Source of the DNA: Pseudomonas paralactis
GTDB taxonomy: Bacteria; Pseudomonadota; Gammaproteobacteria; Pseudomonadales; Pseudomonadaceae
Reading direction: 5' to 3'
Assembly (NCBI RefSeq): GCF_001439735.1
Contig: NZ_JYLN01000003.1
Coordinates: forward strand, 496,001 to 560,000
Length of the DNA: 64,000 nt
Made by a program: the position numbers and the translations under genes. Positions 49,439 to 56,614 of the stretch are shown here, piece after piece; position 1 is the first letter of the stretch, and each line of letters opens with the position of its first letter. Below the pieces are notes generated by a model, which saw only the letters and a program-made list of their open reading frames with translations, ran no database searches and was not told the origin of the DNA.

Positions 49439-49886
49439 CCACCGCGCCAGCCAACTCACCGGCCTGCTGCTGCCCCTGGCCGACCGCCACCTGGTGCTGC
49501 CCAACGTGGCCATCGCCGAACTGATCGACTTCCAGCGCGGCGAACCGGCCAGCGATGCGCCGCCGTGGTATCTGCGCCAGGTGACCTGGCGCGATCGGCA
49601 GATCCCCTTGATCAGCTTTGAAGCCGTGTGCGGCGAAGCCAGCGTGACCGGCGAGCGCTCGCGGATCGTGGTGTTAAATGCCTTGGGTGGGCGGCCGACA
49701 TTGAAATTCATCGCGCTGGTGATCCAGGGCATCCCCCGTTCGTACAAGCTTGATAGCGAATTGAGCTACGTGGATGTGCCGCTATGCCCACTGGAACTGG
49801 CGGCAGTGCAGGTAGGGGAGCAGGTGGCGAAGGTGCCGGATTTGATGGGGCTTGAAGCGTTGTTGGTTGAGTCCGGCCTGGCCTGA
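49431..49886 (+). CDS. chpC: CheW-like protein ChpC
   Basis: The 151-residue CheW-domain adaptor has LTGLLLPLADRHLVLPNVAIAEL at its start and LISFEAVCGE near residue 60. In P. aeruginosa ChpC links further receptors to ChpA. The ATG overlaps the chpA stop by 8 bases. The methylesterase gene chpB, which should lie between chpA and chpC, is missing. Confidence 0.93.
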   Translation: MLDHRASQLTGLLLPLADRHLVLPNVAIAELIDFQRGEPASDAPPWYLRQVTWRDRQIPLISFEAVCGEASVTGERSRIVVLNALGGRPTLKFIALVIQGIPRSYKLDSELSYVDVPLCPLELAAVQVGEQVAKVPDLMGLEALLVESGLA

Positions 49887-49909
49887 ACATAAGCCTTGTG
49901 AAATTCCAA

Positions 49910-49997
49910 TGTGGGAGCTGGCTTGCCTGCGATAGCGGTGGGTCAGCAATACATCTGTATTTGACAGACCGCTATCGCAGGCAAGCCAGCTCCCACA
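49910..49997. repeat. REPIN, exact reverse complement of the copy at 43474-43561
   Basis: This 88-base element starts 24 bases after the chpC stop. With its inverted twin at 43474-43561 it brackets chpA-chpC. Confidence 0.95.
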
Positions 49998-50021
49998 CTG
50001 AATTGTGCTTGACCCAAGATC

Positions 50022-50309
50022 TCAATCAATCCGCGCAAACCGCTCAATTACCGGTTGCTCCCGATGCTCGGCCTGCCATAAGTCGTAGGCACTTTGCATC
50101 GACAACCATAACTGGGCTTTACTCACGCCAGCCCGTTCCAACCGAACGGCAAGGTCCGGGCTGACCGGGGCGTGGCCATGCAAGACCCTTGAAAAAGTCT
50201 CGCGGGCGAAGCCAAGACGTCGCGCCATCTCGGTAATGGTGATGCCCAAGGCTGGGATAACGTCCTCAAGTAAAATTTCACCTGGGTGAGGTGGGTTGTG
50301 CATACCCAT
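50022..50309 (-). CDS. higA: HigA family antitoxin
   Basis: The 95-residue antitoxin is of the HigA addiction-module family, with a Cro/C1-type helix-turn-helix (ITITEMARRLGFARETFSRVLHGH, about residues 23-46). It begins HPGEILLEDVI, the typical start of the family. The gene lies 14 bases after the toxin gene, which is the reverse toxin-first order characteristic of higBA. It probably represses its own promoter through the palindrome at 50616-50629. Confidence 0.93.
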   Translation of the reverse strand: MGMHNPPHPGEILLEDVIPALGITITEMARRLGFARETFSRVLHGHAPVSPDLAVRLERAGVSKAQLWLSMQSAYDLWQAEHREQPVIERFARID

Positions 50310-50323
50310 ATCAATGCCTCTAC

Positions 50324-50602
50324 TCAGTGGTAGTCAAGATAGTCGACCAGTTCGACCTGATCGTCGAACATCCGAAAAATGATGCGCCAGTTACCACTTA
50401 TGCTGACGGACCAGTAGTCGAGCAGGTCGCCCTTCAAACGATGGAAGCGCCAGCCGGGCAGGTCCAGTGCATCTGGGTGCTCGGCTTTGTCCAGAATGAG
50501 CAGAACGCGGCGCAAGCGCTTTGCATGATTTGCGTTGATGCCCTTGGTTGAACCGGTCTCATAGAAGGCCCTGAGTCCCTTATGTTTCCAGCTAACGATC
50601 AT
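50324..50602 (-). CDS. higB: HigB family toxin (RelE superfamily)
   Basis: The 92-residue protein is a ribosome-dependent mRNA endonuclease of the RelE/HigB fold. Diagnostic sequences are HAKRLRRVLLILDKAEHPDALDLPGWRFHRLKG and GNWRIIFRMFDDQVELVDYLDYH. Length is normal and no truncation is seen. The first gene of the unit higB-higA, it starts next to a perfect palindrome. Confidence 0.94.
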   Translation of the reverse strand: MIVSWKHKGLRAFYETGSTKGINANHAKRLRRVLLILDKAEHPDALDLPGWRFHRLKGDLLDYWSVSISGNWRIIFRMFDDQVELVDYLDYH

Positions 50603-50615
50603 GGCACGATTGTGA

Positions 50616-50629
50616 TGTGATGCATCACA
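50616..50629. promoter_or_regulatory. Likely higBA operator
   Basis: The perfect 14-base palindrome TGTGATGCATCACA lies 14 bases upstream of the higB ATG. This is where HigA would be expected to bind for autoregulation. Confidence 0.6.
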
Positions 50630-50973
50630 CTCTGCAATGGCCTTGCATCGGGTTTAACGGTCGGATTCATGATGTCTGCCCGTGGCACGATTCGGATGGA
50701 AAAGGCTAGAGAGGCGAGTTCCGAGCAACAACCTGAAAAGCCTGTCGGAACATTCTTTGCTGCCTATCGGAATGATGGGGGCGGGTGGGGCCTTCGGATT
50801 TTTCCTGCAAGATTTTGGGCCGTACATGAACTTGTGGTGAGAGGTCCTCACGCCTAGTCTTCGTCCCGTCATCGCAAAAAACGGTGACACGGACGTGCAA
50901 GTCCGGTTACATGTCGGCGCACCAATGCCCATAGCCATTCAACGGGCGTTTTTTATGCCTGCTGTACTCGTTA
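50630..50973. other. Mostly non-coding leader, upstream part
   Basis: Short open frames on either strand in this stretch give no family match. A good hairpin lies at 50888-50911 (stem CGGAC/GTCCG extended by GTGAC/GTTAC around a bulged A, loop GTGCAA). A second possible pairing is AAAAAACG (about 50877) with CGTTTTTT (about 50949). The region leads into the C4-like RNA. Confidence 0.4.
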
Positions 50974-51059
50974 TGGCGGCTGTGCGTGGGAGACTCTTCG
51001 GAGTCTGCCGGGGTCCGATATGCCCGGTCTTGCACACCTGCGCACAGCTGCCACCTTGA
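50841..51059 (+). pseudogene. Possible remnant of an Ash/Icd-like small ORF
   Basis: The frame is open for about 72 codons and reads EVLTPSLRPVIAKNGD...HVGAPMPIAIQ...VRGRLFGVCRGP...CAQLPP before a TGA. An in-frame stop at 50838 separates it from a further open segment in the same frame upstream. Similar reading frames are found over C4-type RNAs in phages and pseudomonads (Ash/Icd-like), as far as I recall. No clear ribosome-binding site or start codon is seen, so it may be an untranslated shadow of the RNA. Confidence 0.3.
50974..51053 (+). ncRNA. C4 antisense-like structured leader RNA
   Basis: A 13-base-pair closing stem (50974-50986 with 51041-51053, one G-U pair) encloses two hairpins. 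AGACTC-TTCG-GAGTCT (50991-51006) has a UUCG tetraloop, and CCGGG/CCCGG lies at 51008-51027. The 3' strand of the closing stem, ACAGCTGCC (51044-51052), is also complementary to GGCAGCT (51080-51086) and to AGCTGT in the Shine-Dalgarno region of the downstream gene (51102-51107). This layout matches the C4 RNA of phages P1/P7, which silences a gene by pairing with its ribosome-binding site. The identification is by structure and complementarity only. Confidence 0.6.
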
Positions 51060-51112
51060 TTCGCGTGCAAGCGGAAGAGGGCAGCTTCCATCACATATCG
51101 GAGCTGTAAATC

Positions 51113-51352
51113 ATGATCAAACCTACCCCCAATCCACCCCTTTTCACCGTCAACCCCCACCAAACCACCGAAACCCTACTGGTCAACGCCAGCGAAACCC
51201 TGTCCTCCCTCAACGCACTCACCTGCAACCTGGCCTTCGACCTGGACACTTCCCAGCGCGCCATCATGCTCGGGATTCAGCAAATGGCAGAGTTGGGGCA
51301 GTTGCTGGTCGATAGAGCGCTGGAGCAAGTCAGCCCATCGCCAGCAACTTGA
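51113..51352 (+). CDS. DUF6124-like small protein
   Basis: The 79-residue protein begins MIKPTPNPP and has NASETLSSLNALTCNLAFDLDTSQRAIMLGIQQMAELGQLLVDRAL, the helical core of DUF6124 (formerly placed with DUF3077), a Pseudomonas family of unknown function. It seems shorter than many relatives, with little between the N-terminal proline segment and the helical core. GGAG (51100-51103) is a good ribosome-binding site and lies inside the sequence complementary to the upstream C4-like RNA. Post-transcriptional control is therefore likely. Confidence 0.75.
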   Translation: MIKPTPNPPLFTVNPHQTTETLLVNASETLSSLNALTCNLAFDLDTSQRAIMLGIQQMAELGQLLVDRALEQVSPSPAT

Positions 51353-51354
51353 AA

Positions 51355-51394
51355 CGGTCCCAAAAAGGGACTGTTCATTCCCTCTTTGGGACCG
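51355..51394 (+). terminator. Long hairpin after the DUF6124-like gene
   Basis: The stem CGGTCCCAAAAAGGGA/TCCCTCTTTGGGACCG pairs over 16 positions with one mismatch and an 8-base loop. It begins 3 bases after the stop codon. It has no run of T after it, so it may act as a transcript-stabilising hairpin instead of a classic terminator. Confidence 0.5.
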
Positions 51395-51419
51395 CTATCT
51401 AACCAACACCACCGATCAA

Positions 51420-51508
51420 TGTGGGAGCTGGCTTGCCTGCGATGGCGGCCTGTCAGTCAACATCTCTGCAGCTGACCCACCGCTATCGCAGGCAAGCCAG
51501 CTCCCACA
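51420..51508. repeat. REPIN, GTGGGAGCTGGC family
   Basis: Standard arms around a spacer of about 35 bases ending CTGACCCACCGCTATCG. It lies between the DUF6124-like gene and the malonate decarboxylase cluster, about 110 bases before mdcA. Confidence 0.9.
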
Positions 51509-51618
51509 GTTTGATCTTCGTTACTCCAGGCGTAACGGTTCGTCCTCCAGCTTGATTGATGCCCTTGCGCTTCACTCCTAAGGTAAGCCCCACGACAGCA
51601 ACCCCCCGTGGAGCAACC

Positions 51619-53289
51619 ATGACAACAACCATCACCCCCGACTCGCGCTGGACGCGGCGGCGCGACGAGAAGCAGCGGCGGCTCGGGCTGGTCAAAAAAT
51701 ACGCAGACGGGGCGGTGTTGCCCAGTGACAAGATCGTCGAGGCCCTTGAAGCCTTGATCCTCCCCGGCGACCGGGTGGTGCTGGAGGGCAACAACCAGAA
51801 GCAGGCCGACTTCCTCTCGCGCTCCCTGGCCAAGGCCGACCCCGCCAAGCTCCACGATTTGCACATGATCATGCCCAGCGTCGGGCGGGCCGAGCACCTG
51901 GACCTGTTTGAAAAGGGCATCGCCCGCAAGCTGGATTTCTCATTCGCCGGCACCCAATCCCTGCGCATCAGCCAATTGCTGGAAGACGGCCTGCTGGAAA
52001 TCGGCGCGATCCACACCTACATCGAACTTTATGCCCGGCTGGTGGTGGACCTGATCCCCAACGTGGTGCTCTCCGCTGGTTTCATGGCCGACCGTGCCGG
52101 TAACATTTATACGGGCGCCAGCACCGAAGATACCCCGGCGCTGATCGAGCCCGCCGCCTTCAGCGATGGCATCGTCATCGTGCAGGTCAATCAGTTGGTG
52201 GACGACGTCACCGATTTGCCCCGCGTGGACATCCCCGCGAGCTGGGTCGATTTTGTGGTGGTAGCCGACAGACCGTTCTACATCGAACCGCTGTTCACCC
52301 GCGACCCGCGCCACATCAAGCCGGTGCATGTGTTGATGGCGATGATGGCGATCCGTGGCATCTACGAAAAACACAATGTGCAGTCCCTCAACCATGGCAT
52401 CGGCTTCAATACCGCCGCCATTGAACTGATCCTGCCCACCTACGGCGAATCCCTGGGCCTCAAAGGCAAGATCTGCCGCAACTGGACCCTCAACCCGCAC
52501 CCCACATTGATCCCGGCGATTGAAAGCGGTTGGGTAGAAAGCGTGCATTGCTTCGGCACCGAACTGGGCATGGAAAACTACATCGCTGCGCGCCCGGATG
52601 TGTTCTTCACTGGCCGCGACGGCTCGATGCGCTCCAACCGCATGTTCTGCCAACTCGCCGGCCAATACGCCGTGGACCTGTTTATCGGCGCCACCCTGCA
52701 AGTCGATGGCGACGGGCATTCCAGCACCGTGACCCGCGGCCGCCTCGCCGGTTTCGGTGGCGCGCCGAACATGGGCCACGACCCGCGTGGCCGTCGGCAC
52801 GGCACACCGGCCTGGCTGGATATGCGCCATGACGATGCGCCCGAGGCCTTGCTTGAGCGCGGCAAAAAACTTGTGGTGCAAATGGTCGAGACCTTCCAGG
52901 AGGGCGGCAAACCGACCTTTGTCGACACCCTCGACGCGGTGGAAGTGGCCCGCAAAAGCGGCATGCCGCTGGCACCGATCATGATCTACGGCGACGACGT
53001 CACCCACCTGCTCACCGAAGAAGGCATCGCTTACCTGTACAAGGCGCGCTCCCTGGAAGAGCGTCAGGCAATGATCGCTGCCGTCGCCGGGGTAACCGCC
53101 ATCGGTATGCGCCACAACCCCAAGGACACCGCCCGTATGCGTCGCGAAGGCTTGATTGCCTTGCCCGAAGACTTGGGTATCCGCCGCACCGACGCCACCC
53201 GCGAACTGTTGGCCGCCAAGAGCGTGGCCGACCTGGTGGAGTGGTCTGGTGGCCTGTACAACCCGCCCGCCAAATTCAGGAGCTGGTAA
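51619..53289 (+). CDS. mdcA: Malonate decarboxylase subunit alpha
   Basis: The 556-residue acetyl-S-ACP:malonate ACP transferase exchanges the acetyl group on the carrier for malonyl. Its CoA-transferase-like fold shows VVLEGNNQKQADFLSRSL, RAEHLDLFEKGIARKLDFSFAG and GLKGKICRNWTLNPHPTLIPAIE. The ATG at 51619 begins MTTTITPDSRW, preferred to an in-frame start 63 bases upstream. It opens the cluster, with mdcB starting immediately after its stop codon. Confidence 0.95.
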   Translation: MTTTITPDSRWTRRRDEKQRRLGLVKKYADGAVLPSDKIVEALEALILPGDRVVLEGNNQKQADFLSRSLAKADPAKLHDLHMIMPSVGRAEHLDLFEKGIARKLDFSFAGTQSLRISQLLEDGLLEIGAIHTYIELYARLVVDLIPNVVLSAGFMADRAGNIYTGASTEDTPALIEPAAFSDGIVIVQVNQLVDDVTDLPRVDIPASWVDFVVVADRPFYIEPLFTRDPRHIKPVHVLMAMMAIRGIYEKHNVQSLNHGIGFNTAAIELILPTYGESLGLKGKICRNWTLNPHPTLIPAIESGWVESVHCFGTELGMENYIAARPDVFFTGRDGSMRSNRMFCQLAGQYAVDLFIGATLQVDGDGHSSTVTRGRLAGFGGAPNMGHDPRGRRHGTPAWLDMRHDDAPEALLERGKKLVVQMVETFQEGGKPTFVDTLDAVEVARKSGMPLAPIMIYGDDVTHLLTEEGIAYLYKARSLEERQAMIAAVAGVTAIGMRHNPKDTARMRREGLIALPEDLGIRRTDATRELLAAKSVADLVEWSGGLYNPPAKFRSW

Positions 53290-54123
53290 ATGCGCGCGCT
53301 CAAACAGCATGAACTGAGCCTGGCCGATCGCCTGGCGGATATGGCCGTCGAGGCGCTGATCGATGAAGCGGATTTGTCGCCCAAACCCGCCCTGGTAGAC
53401 CGGCGCGGCAACGGCGCCCACAGCGATTTGCACCTGGGCCTGATGCACGCCTCGGCGCTGTCGTTGTGGCCGATGTTCAAGGAAATGGCCGAGGCTGCGA
53501 TTGAAATCGGCCGAATCGGCCTGCCGCTGCGCGAAGCCCTCGGCCGTATTGGCCGCGAAGGCGAGCAAGCGATGCTCGTTACCACCCACGGCGTAAATAC
53601 CCATCGTGGCGCGATCTGGGCGCTCGGTTTGCTCACCGCCGCAGCGGCCCTGCATCCCCGCGCCATAGCCCAGACCGCGGCCAAACTGGCTCTGCTCGAT
53701 GACCGCTTCGCCCCGCAATCGCTGAGCCACGGCGCACAGGTCGCGCAACGCTACGGAGCACGCGGTGCTCGCGAAGAGGCGCAGCTGGGTTTCCCTTCGG
53801 TGACGCAACGCGGCCTGCCGCAGCTGCACAAAAGCCGCGAGCAAAACGCCGGTGAGCAAAACGCCCGCCTGGATGCCTTGCTCGCGATCATGACCGAGCT
53901 GGCCGACACCTGCGTGCTCTACCGCGCAGGCTACGAAGGCTTGGCCACCATGCAACAGGGCGCCCAGGCCGTGCTTGATGCCGGCGGCAGTGCAACCCTC
54001 GCCGGTCGCCGCCAATTGCACGCCCTGGACCAGCAACTGCTGGCGCTGAATGCCTCCCCCGGTGGCGCCGCCGACTTGCTGGCCGCTTGCCTGTTTATCG
54101 ACCGCCTCGACGGAGCGTTGTGA
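53290..54123 (+). CDS. mdcB: Triphosphoribosyl-dephospho-CoA synthase MdcB
   Basis: The 277-residue enzyme makes the precursor of the malonate decarboxylase prosthetic group from dephospho-CoA and ATP. It is of the CitG/MdcB family, with [23 protein letters not shown] near residue 30 and [16 protein letters not shown] near residue 98. The stop overlaps the mdcC start by one base. Confidence 0.95.
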   Translation: MRALKQHELSLADRLADMAVEALIDEADLSPKPALVDRRGNGAHSDLHLGLMHASALSLWPMFKEMAEAAIEIGRIGLPLREALGRIGREGEQAMLVTTHGVNTHRGAIWALGLLTAAAALHPRAIAQTAAKLALLDDRFAPQSLSHGAQVAQRYGARGAREEAQLGFPSVTQRGLPQLHKSREQNAGEQNARLDALLAIMTELADTCVLYRAGYEGLATMQQGAQAVLDAGGSATLAGRRQLHALDQQLLALNASPGGAADLLAACLFIDRLDGAL

Positions 54124-54422
54124 TGGAAACCTTATCCTTTGAATTCCCCGCCGGGCAGCCGCCAAAAGGCCGTGCGCTGGTGGGTTGTGTTGGCTCCGGC
54201 GACCTTGAGGTGCTGCTGGAACCGGGCACCGCCGGAACGCTGACCATCCAGGTGCAGACCTCGGTGAATGGCGCGCAGCAACGGTGGCAGCATCTGTTTG
54301 AACGCATCTTCCAGGAGCAGACCCCGCCTGCCTTGAAGATCGATATCCACGATTTCGGTGCCACCCCCGGCGTGGTGCGTTTGCGCCTGGAGCAAGGCTT
54401 CGAGGAGATCGGCCATGACTGA
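54123..54422 (+). CDS. mdcC: Malonate decarboxylase acyl carrier protein (delta)
   Basis: The 99-residue carrier bears the 2'-(5''-phosphoribosyl)-3'-dephospho-CoA prosthetic group. The attachment serine is Ser25 in VGSGDLEVLLEPG. It passes malonyl and acetyl groups between MdcA, MdcH and MdcDE. The ATG overlaps the mdcB stop, and its own stop overlaps the mdcD start by 8 bases. Confidence 0.95.
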   Translation: METLSFEFPAGQPPKGRALVGCVGSGDLEVLLEPGTAGTLTIQVQTSVNGAQQRWQHLFERIFQEQTPPALKIDIHDFGATPGVVRLRLEQGFEEIGHD

Positions 54423-55257
54423 TTTACTCACCAAACACAGCTTTGTCGAACTCGGTGCACGCCAGCGCGCCAAGGCGCTGCTGGATGCTGGCACCTTTCG
54501 CGAACTGATCGACCCGTTCCAGCGCGTCATGTCGCCGTGGCTCAGCCGTCAGGGCGTAGTGCCCCAGGCGGATGACGGCGTGGTCATCGCCAAAGGCAGT
54601 ATCGCCGGTCTACCGGTGGTGATTGCCGCCATCGAAGGAAACTTCCAGGGCGGCAGCCTCGGTGAGGTCGGCGGTGCGAAGATCGCCGGAGCCCTGGAAC
54701 TGGCCGCCGAGGATAACCGCAACGGCATCCCGACCCGCGCCGTGCTGCTGCTGGAAACCGGTGGCGTGCGCTTGCAGGAAGCCAACCTGGGCCTTGCGGC
54801 GATTGCCGATATTCACGCGGCGATTGTCGACCTGCGTCAGTACCAGCCGGTGGTCGGTGTGGTGGCGGGCAGTGTCGGTTGCTTTGGGGGCATGTCCATC
54901 GCGGCCGGGCTGTGCAGCTATCTGGTGGTCACTCGCGAAGCGCGCCTGGGGCTGAACGGCCCGCAGGTGATCGAGCAGGAAGCCGGGTTGGAAGAATATG
55001 ACTCCCGCGACCGCCCGTTTATCTGGAGCCTCACCGGCGGTGAACAACGTTTCAGCAGTGGGTTGGCCGACCGTTATGTGGCCGACGATGTGGCGCAGAT
55101 CCAGCAAACCGTCAGCGCGCTGTTGCAACACGGCGCGCCCGAACAACAACGCAGTCGCCATGCTGATTTTTACCTGGCGCGCCTGGCCGAACTCGACGCC
55201 ACGGCGCAGATAGAACCGGCGACGGTGCGTGCGCTGTATCAGGGAGAACGCTCATGA
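54415..55257 (+). CDS. mdcD: Malonate decarboxylase subunit beta
   Basis: The 280-residue crotonase/carboxyltransferase-fold subunit works with MdcE in the biotin-independent decarboxylation of malonyl-ACP. Features include ARQRAKALLDAGTFREL near residue 14 and the oxyanion-type VVAGSVGCFGGMSIAAGLC near residue 150. The start at 54415 begins MTDLLTKHSF. It overlaps mdcE by 4 bases. Confidence 0.95.
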   Translation: MTDLLTKHSFVELGARQRAKALLDAGTFRELIDPFQRVMSPWLSRQGVVPQADDGVVIAKGSIAGLPVVIAAIEGNFQGGSLGEVGGAKIAGALELAAEDNRNGIPTRAVLLLETGGVRLQEANLGLAAIADIHAAIVDLRQYQPVVGVVAGSVGCFGGMSIAAGLCSYLVVTREARLGLNGPQVIEQEAGLEEYDSRDRPFIWSLTGGEQRFSSGLADRYVADDVAQIQQTVSALLQHGAPEQQRSRHADFYLARLAELDATAQIEPATVRALYQGERS

Positions 55258-56024
55258 GAGGGTTGCAGTGGTTCAACGCATTGAGCGCCAACGCAACGCC
55301 CGTGCAAGGCTTGCCCGACTCGCTGAAAGTGGCAGACGGCATATTGGGTGAACAGGCGGTACGCTTTATCGCCGTGGTCACCGACCCACACAACCGCTTC
55401 CCTCGTGCACGCAACGGCGAAGTCGGCCTGCTGGAAGGCTGGGGCCTGGCCAAGGCTGTGGACGACGCCATTGCCCGGGGCGACAAACGCCCCCTCATCG
55501 CCATCGTCGACGTGCCCAGCCAAGCCTATGGCCGTCGCGAAGAAGCCCTCGGCATCCATCAAGCCCTGGCCGCTGCGGCCGACAGCTATGCACGCGCACG
55601 TCTGGCCGGCCACCCGGTGATTGCGCTGCTGGTGGGCAAGGCCATGTCCGGTGCGTTTCTGGCTCACGGTTACCAGGCCAATCGCCTGATTGCCCTGCGT
55701 GATCCTGGCGTGATGGTGCATGCCATGGGCAAAGCCTCGGCCGCCCGGGTGACCTTGCGCAGCGTCGAAGAATTGGAAGCCCTGGCCGCCAGCGTGCCGC
55801 CGATGGCCTATGACATTGACAGCTATGCCAGCTTGGGGTTGCTGTGGGAGACGTTGTCAGTCACCGACATTGAACAGCCCACGCCAGATGACGTGGCACG
55901 GGTCAGCGATTGCCTGGTGCAGGCAGTCAAGGATATCGGCAGTACCGACTTGAGCTCACGCCTCGGCGCGACCAACCGGGCTGCCTCCAGCCAGGTGCGC
56001 CAGCTGTTGCGGGAGCAATGGTGA
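55254..56024 (+). CDS. mdcE: Malonate decarboxylase subunit gamma
   Basis: The 256-residue carboxyltransferase-fold partner of MdcD has VDVPSQAYGRREEALGIHQALAA near residue 82 and VGKAMSGAFLAHGYQANRLIAL near residue 126. With MdcD it forms the decarboxylase heterodimer. The last codons overlap the mdcG start by 7 bases. Confidence 0.94.
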   Translation: MRGLQWFNALSANATPVQGLPDSLKVADGILGEQAVRFIAVVTDPHNRFPRARNGEVGLLEGWGLAKAVDDAIARGDKRPLIAIVDVPSQAYGRREEALGIHQALAAAADSYARARLAGHPVIALLVGKAMSGAFLAHGYQANRLIALRDPGVMVHAMGKASAARVTLRSVEELEALAASVPPMAYDIDSYASLGLLWETLSVTDIEQPTPDDVARVSDCLVQAVKDIGSTDLSSRLGATNRAASSQVRQLLREQW

Positions 56025-56614
56025 ACGCCCACGATTTGCTTTGGGGCATGACCCCGGCGCACCTGCCTGCGCAAGCGCCTGCCTGGGTGCTGGACGCCAT
56101 CAGTGCGGGGCATCCGGTGGTGGTGCGACGCGCCATGGCCGAGCCTGGCCAGGTGGCGGTCGGGGTGCGCGGGCGTTTGCGTGAGCAACGGTTTGCGGCG
56201 CAGATGCCCGTGCTTGCCGTGCAACGGCGCGTGGCACCCGAAGCCTTGCGGGGGGTGAGTTCAGCACGGGATTTACCGGCGCTGCGGGCGCTCGATCAAC
56301 TGCGGCCGCTGTTGGCGCACGCAGACTGGGGCGTCAGCGGCAGCGCCGGATTTGAATTGGCCAGCGGCATCGAAGCGTTGCATGCCTTGAGTGACCTGGA
56401 TTTGATTCTGCGCACCCCCGAGCCGCTGGACCGTAACGCGGCCTGCGCGTTGTTGGCGATACTGGACACCGCGCCATGCCCTGTGGACCTGCAACTGCAA
56501 ACTCCGTTTGGTGCTGTTGCCCTGCGCGAATGGGCCTCAGGCTCACGCCGCGTACTGCTGAAAACCGCTGGCGGCGCGCACCTTGTACTCGACCCCTGGC
56601 AGGCCGTGGCATGA
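56018..56614 (+). CDS. mdcG: Phosphoribosyl-dephospho-CoA transferase MdcG (holo-ACP synthase)
   Basis: The 198-residue enzyme loads the prosthetic group made by MdcB onto MdcC. It has the MdcG signature near LRPLLAHADWGVSGSAGFELASGIEAL and LHALSDLDLILRTPEPLD. The ATG at 56018 is used here, and an overlapping GTG three bases later would give a protein one residue shorter. The stop overlaps the mdcH start (ATGA). Confidence 0.92.
   Translation: MVNAHDLLWGMTPAHLPAQAPAWVLDAISAGHPVVVRRAMAEPGQVAVGVRGRLREQRFAAQMPVLAVQRRVAPEALRGVSSARDLPALRALDQLRPLLAHADWGVSGSAGFELASGIEALHALSDLDLILRTPEPLDRNAACALLAILDTAPCPVDLQLQTPFGAVALREWASGSRRVLLKTAGGAHLVLDPWQAVA

Noticed and set aside
49898..50164. Open frame of 88 codons across the REPIN after chpC
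   Set aside because: It consists mainly of translated REPIN arms (GSWLACDS...YRRQASSH), which occur as the same artefact at several other REPINs.
50654..50938. 94-codon minus-strand frame between higB and the C4-like RNA
   Set aside because: No ribosome-binding site or family motif. It overlaps the stretch with the RNA hairpins and the plus-strand remnant.
51940..54165. Open frame of 741 codons on the minus strand opposite mdcA and mdcB
   Set aside because: Shadow of well-defined mdcA and mdcB coding regions. Its translation is rich in Gly, Gln and His without any domain.
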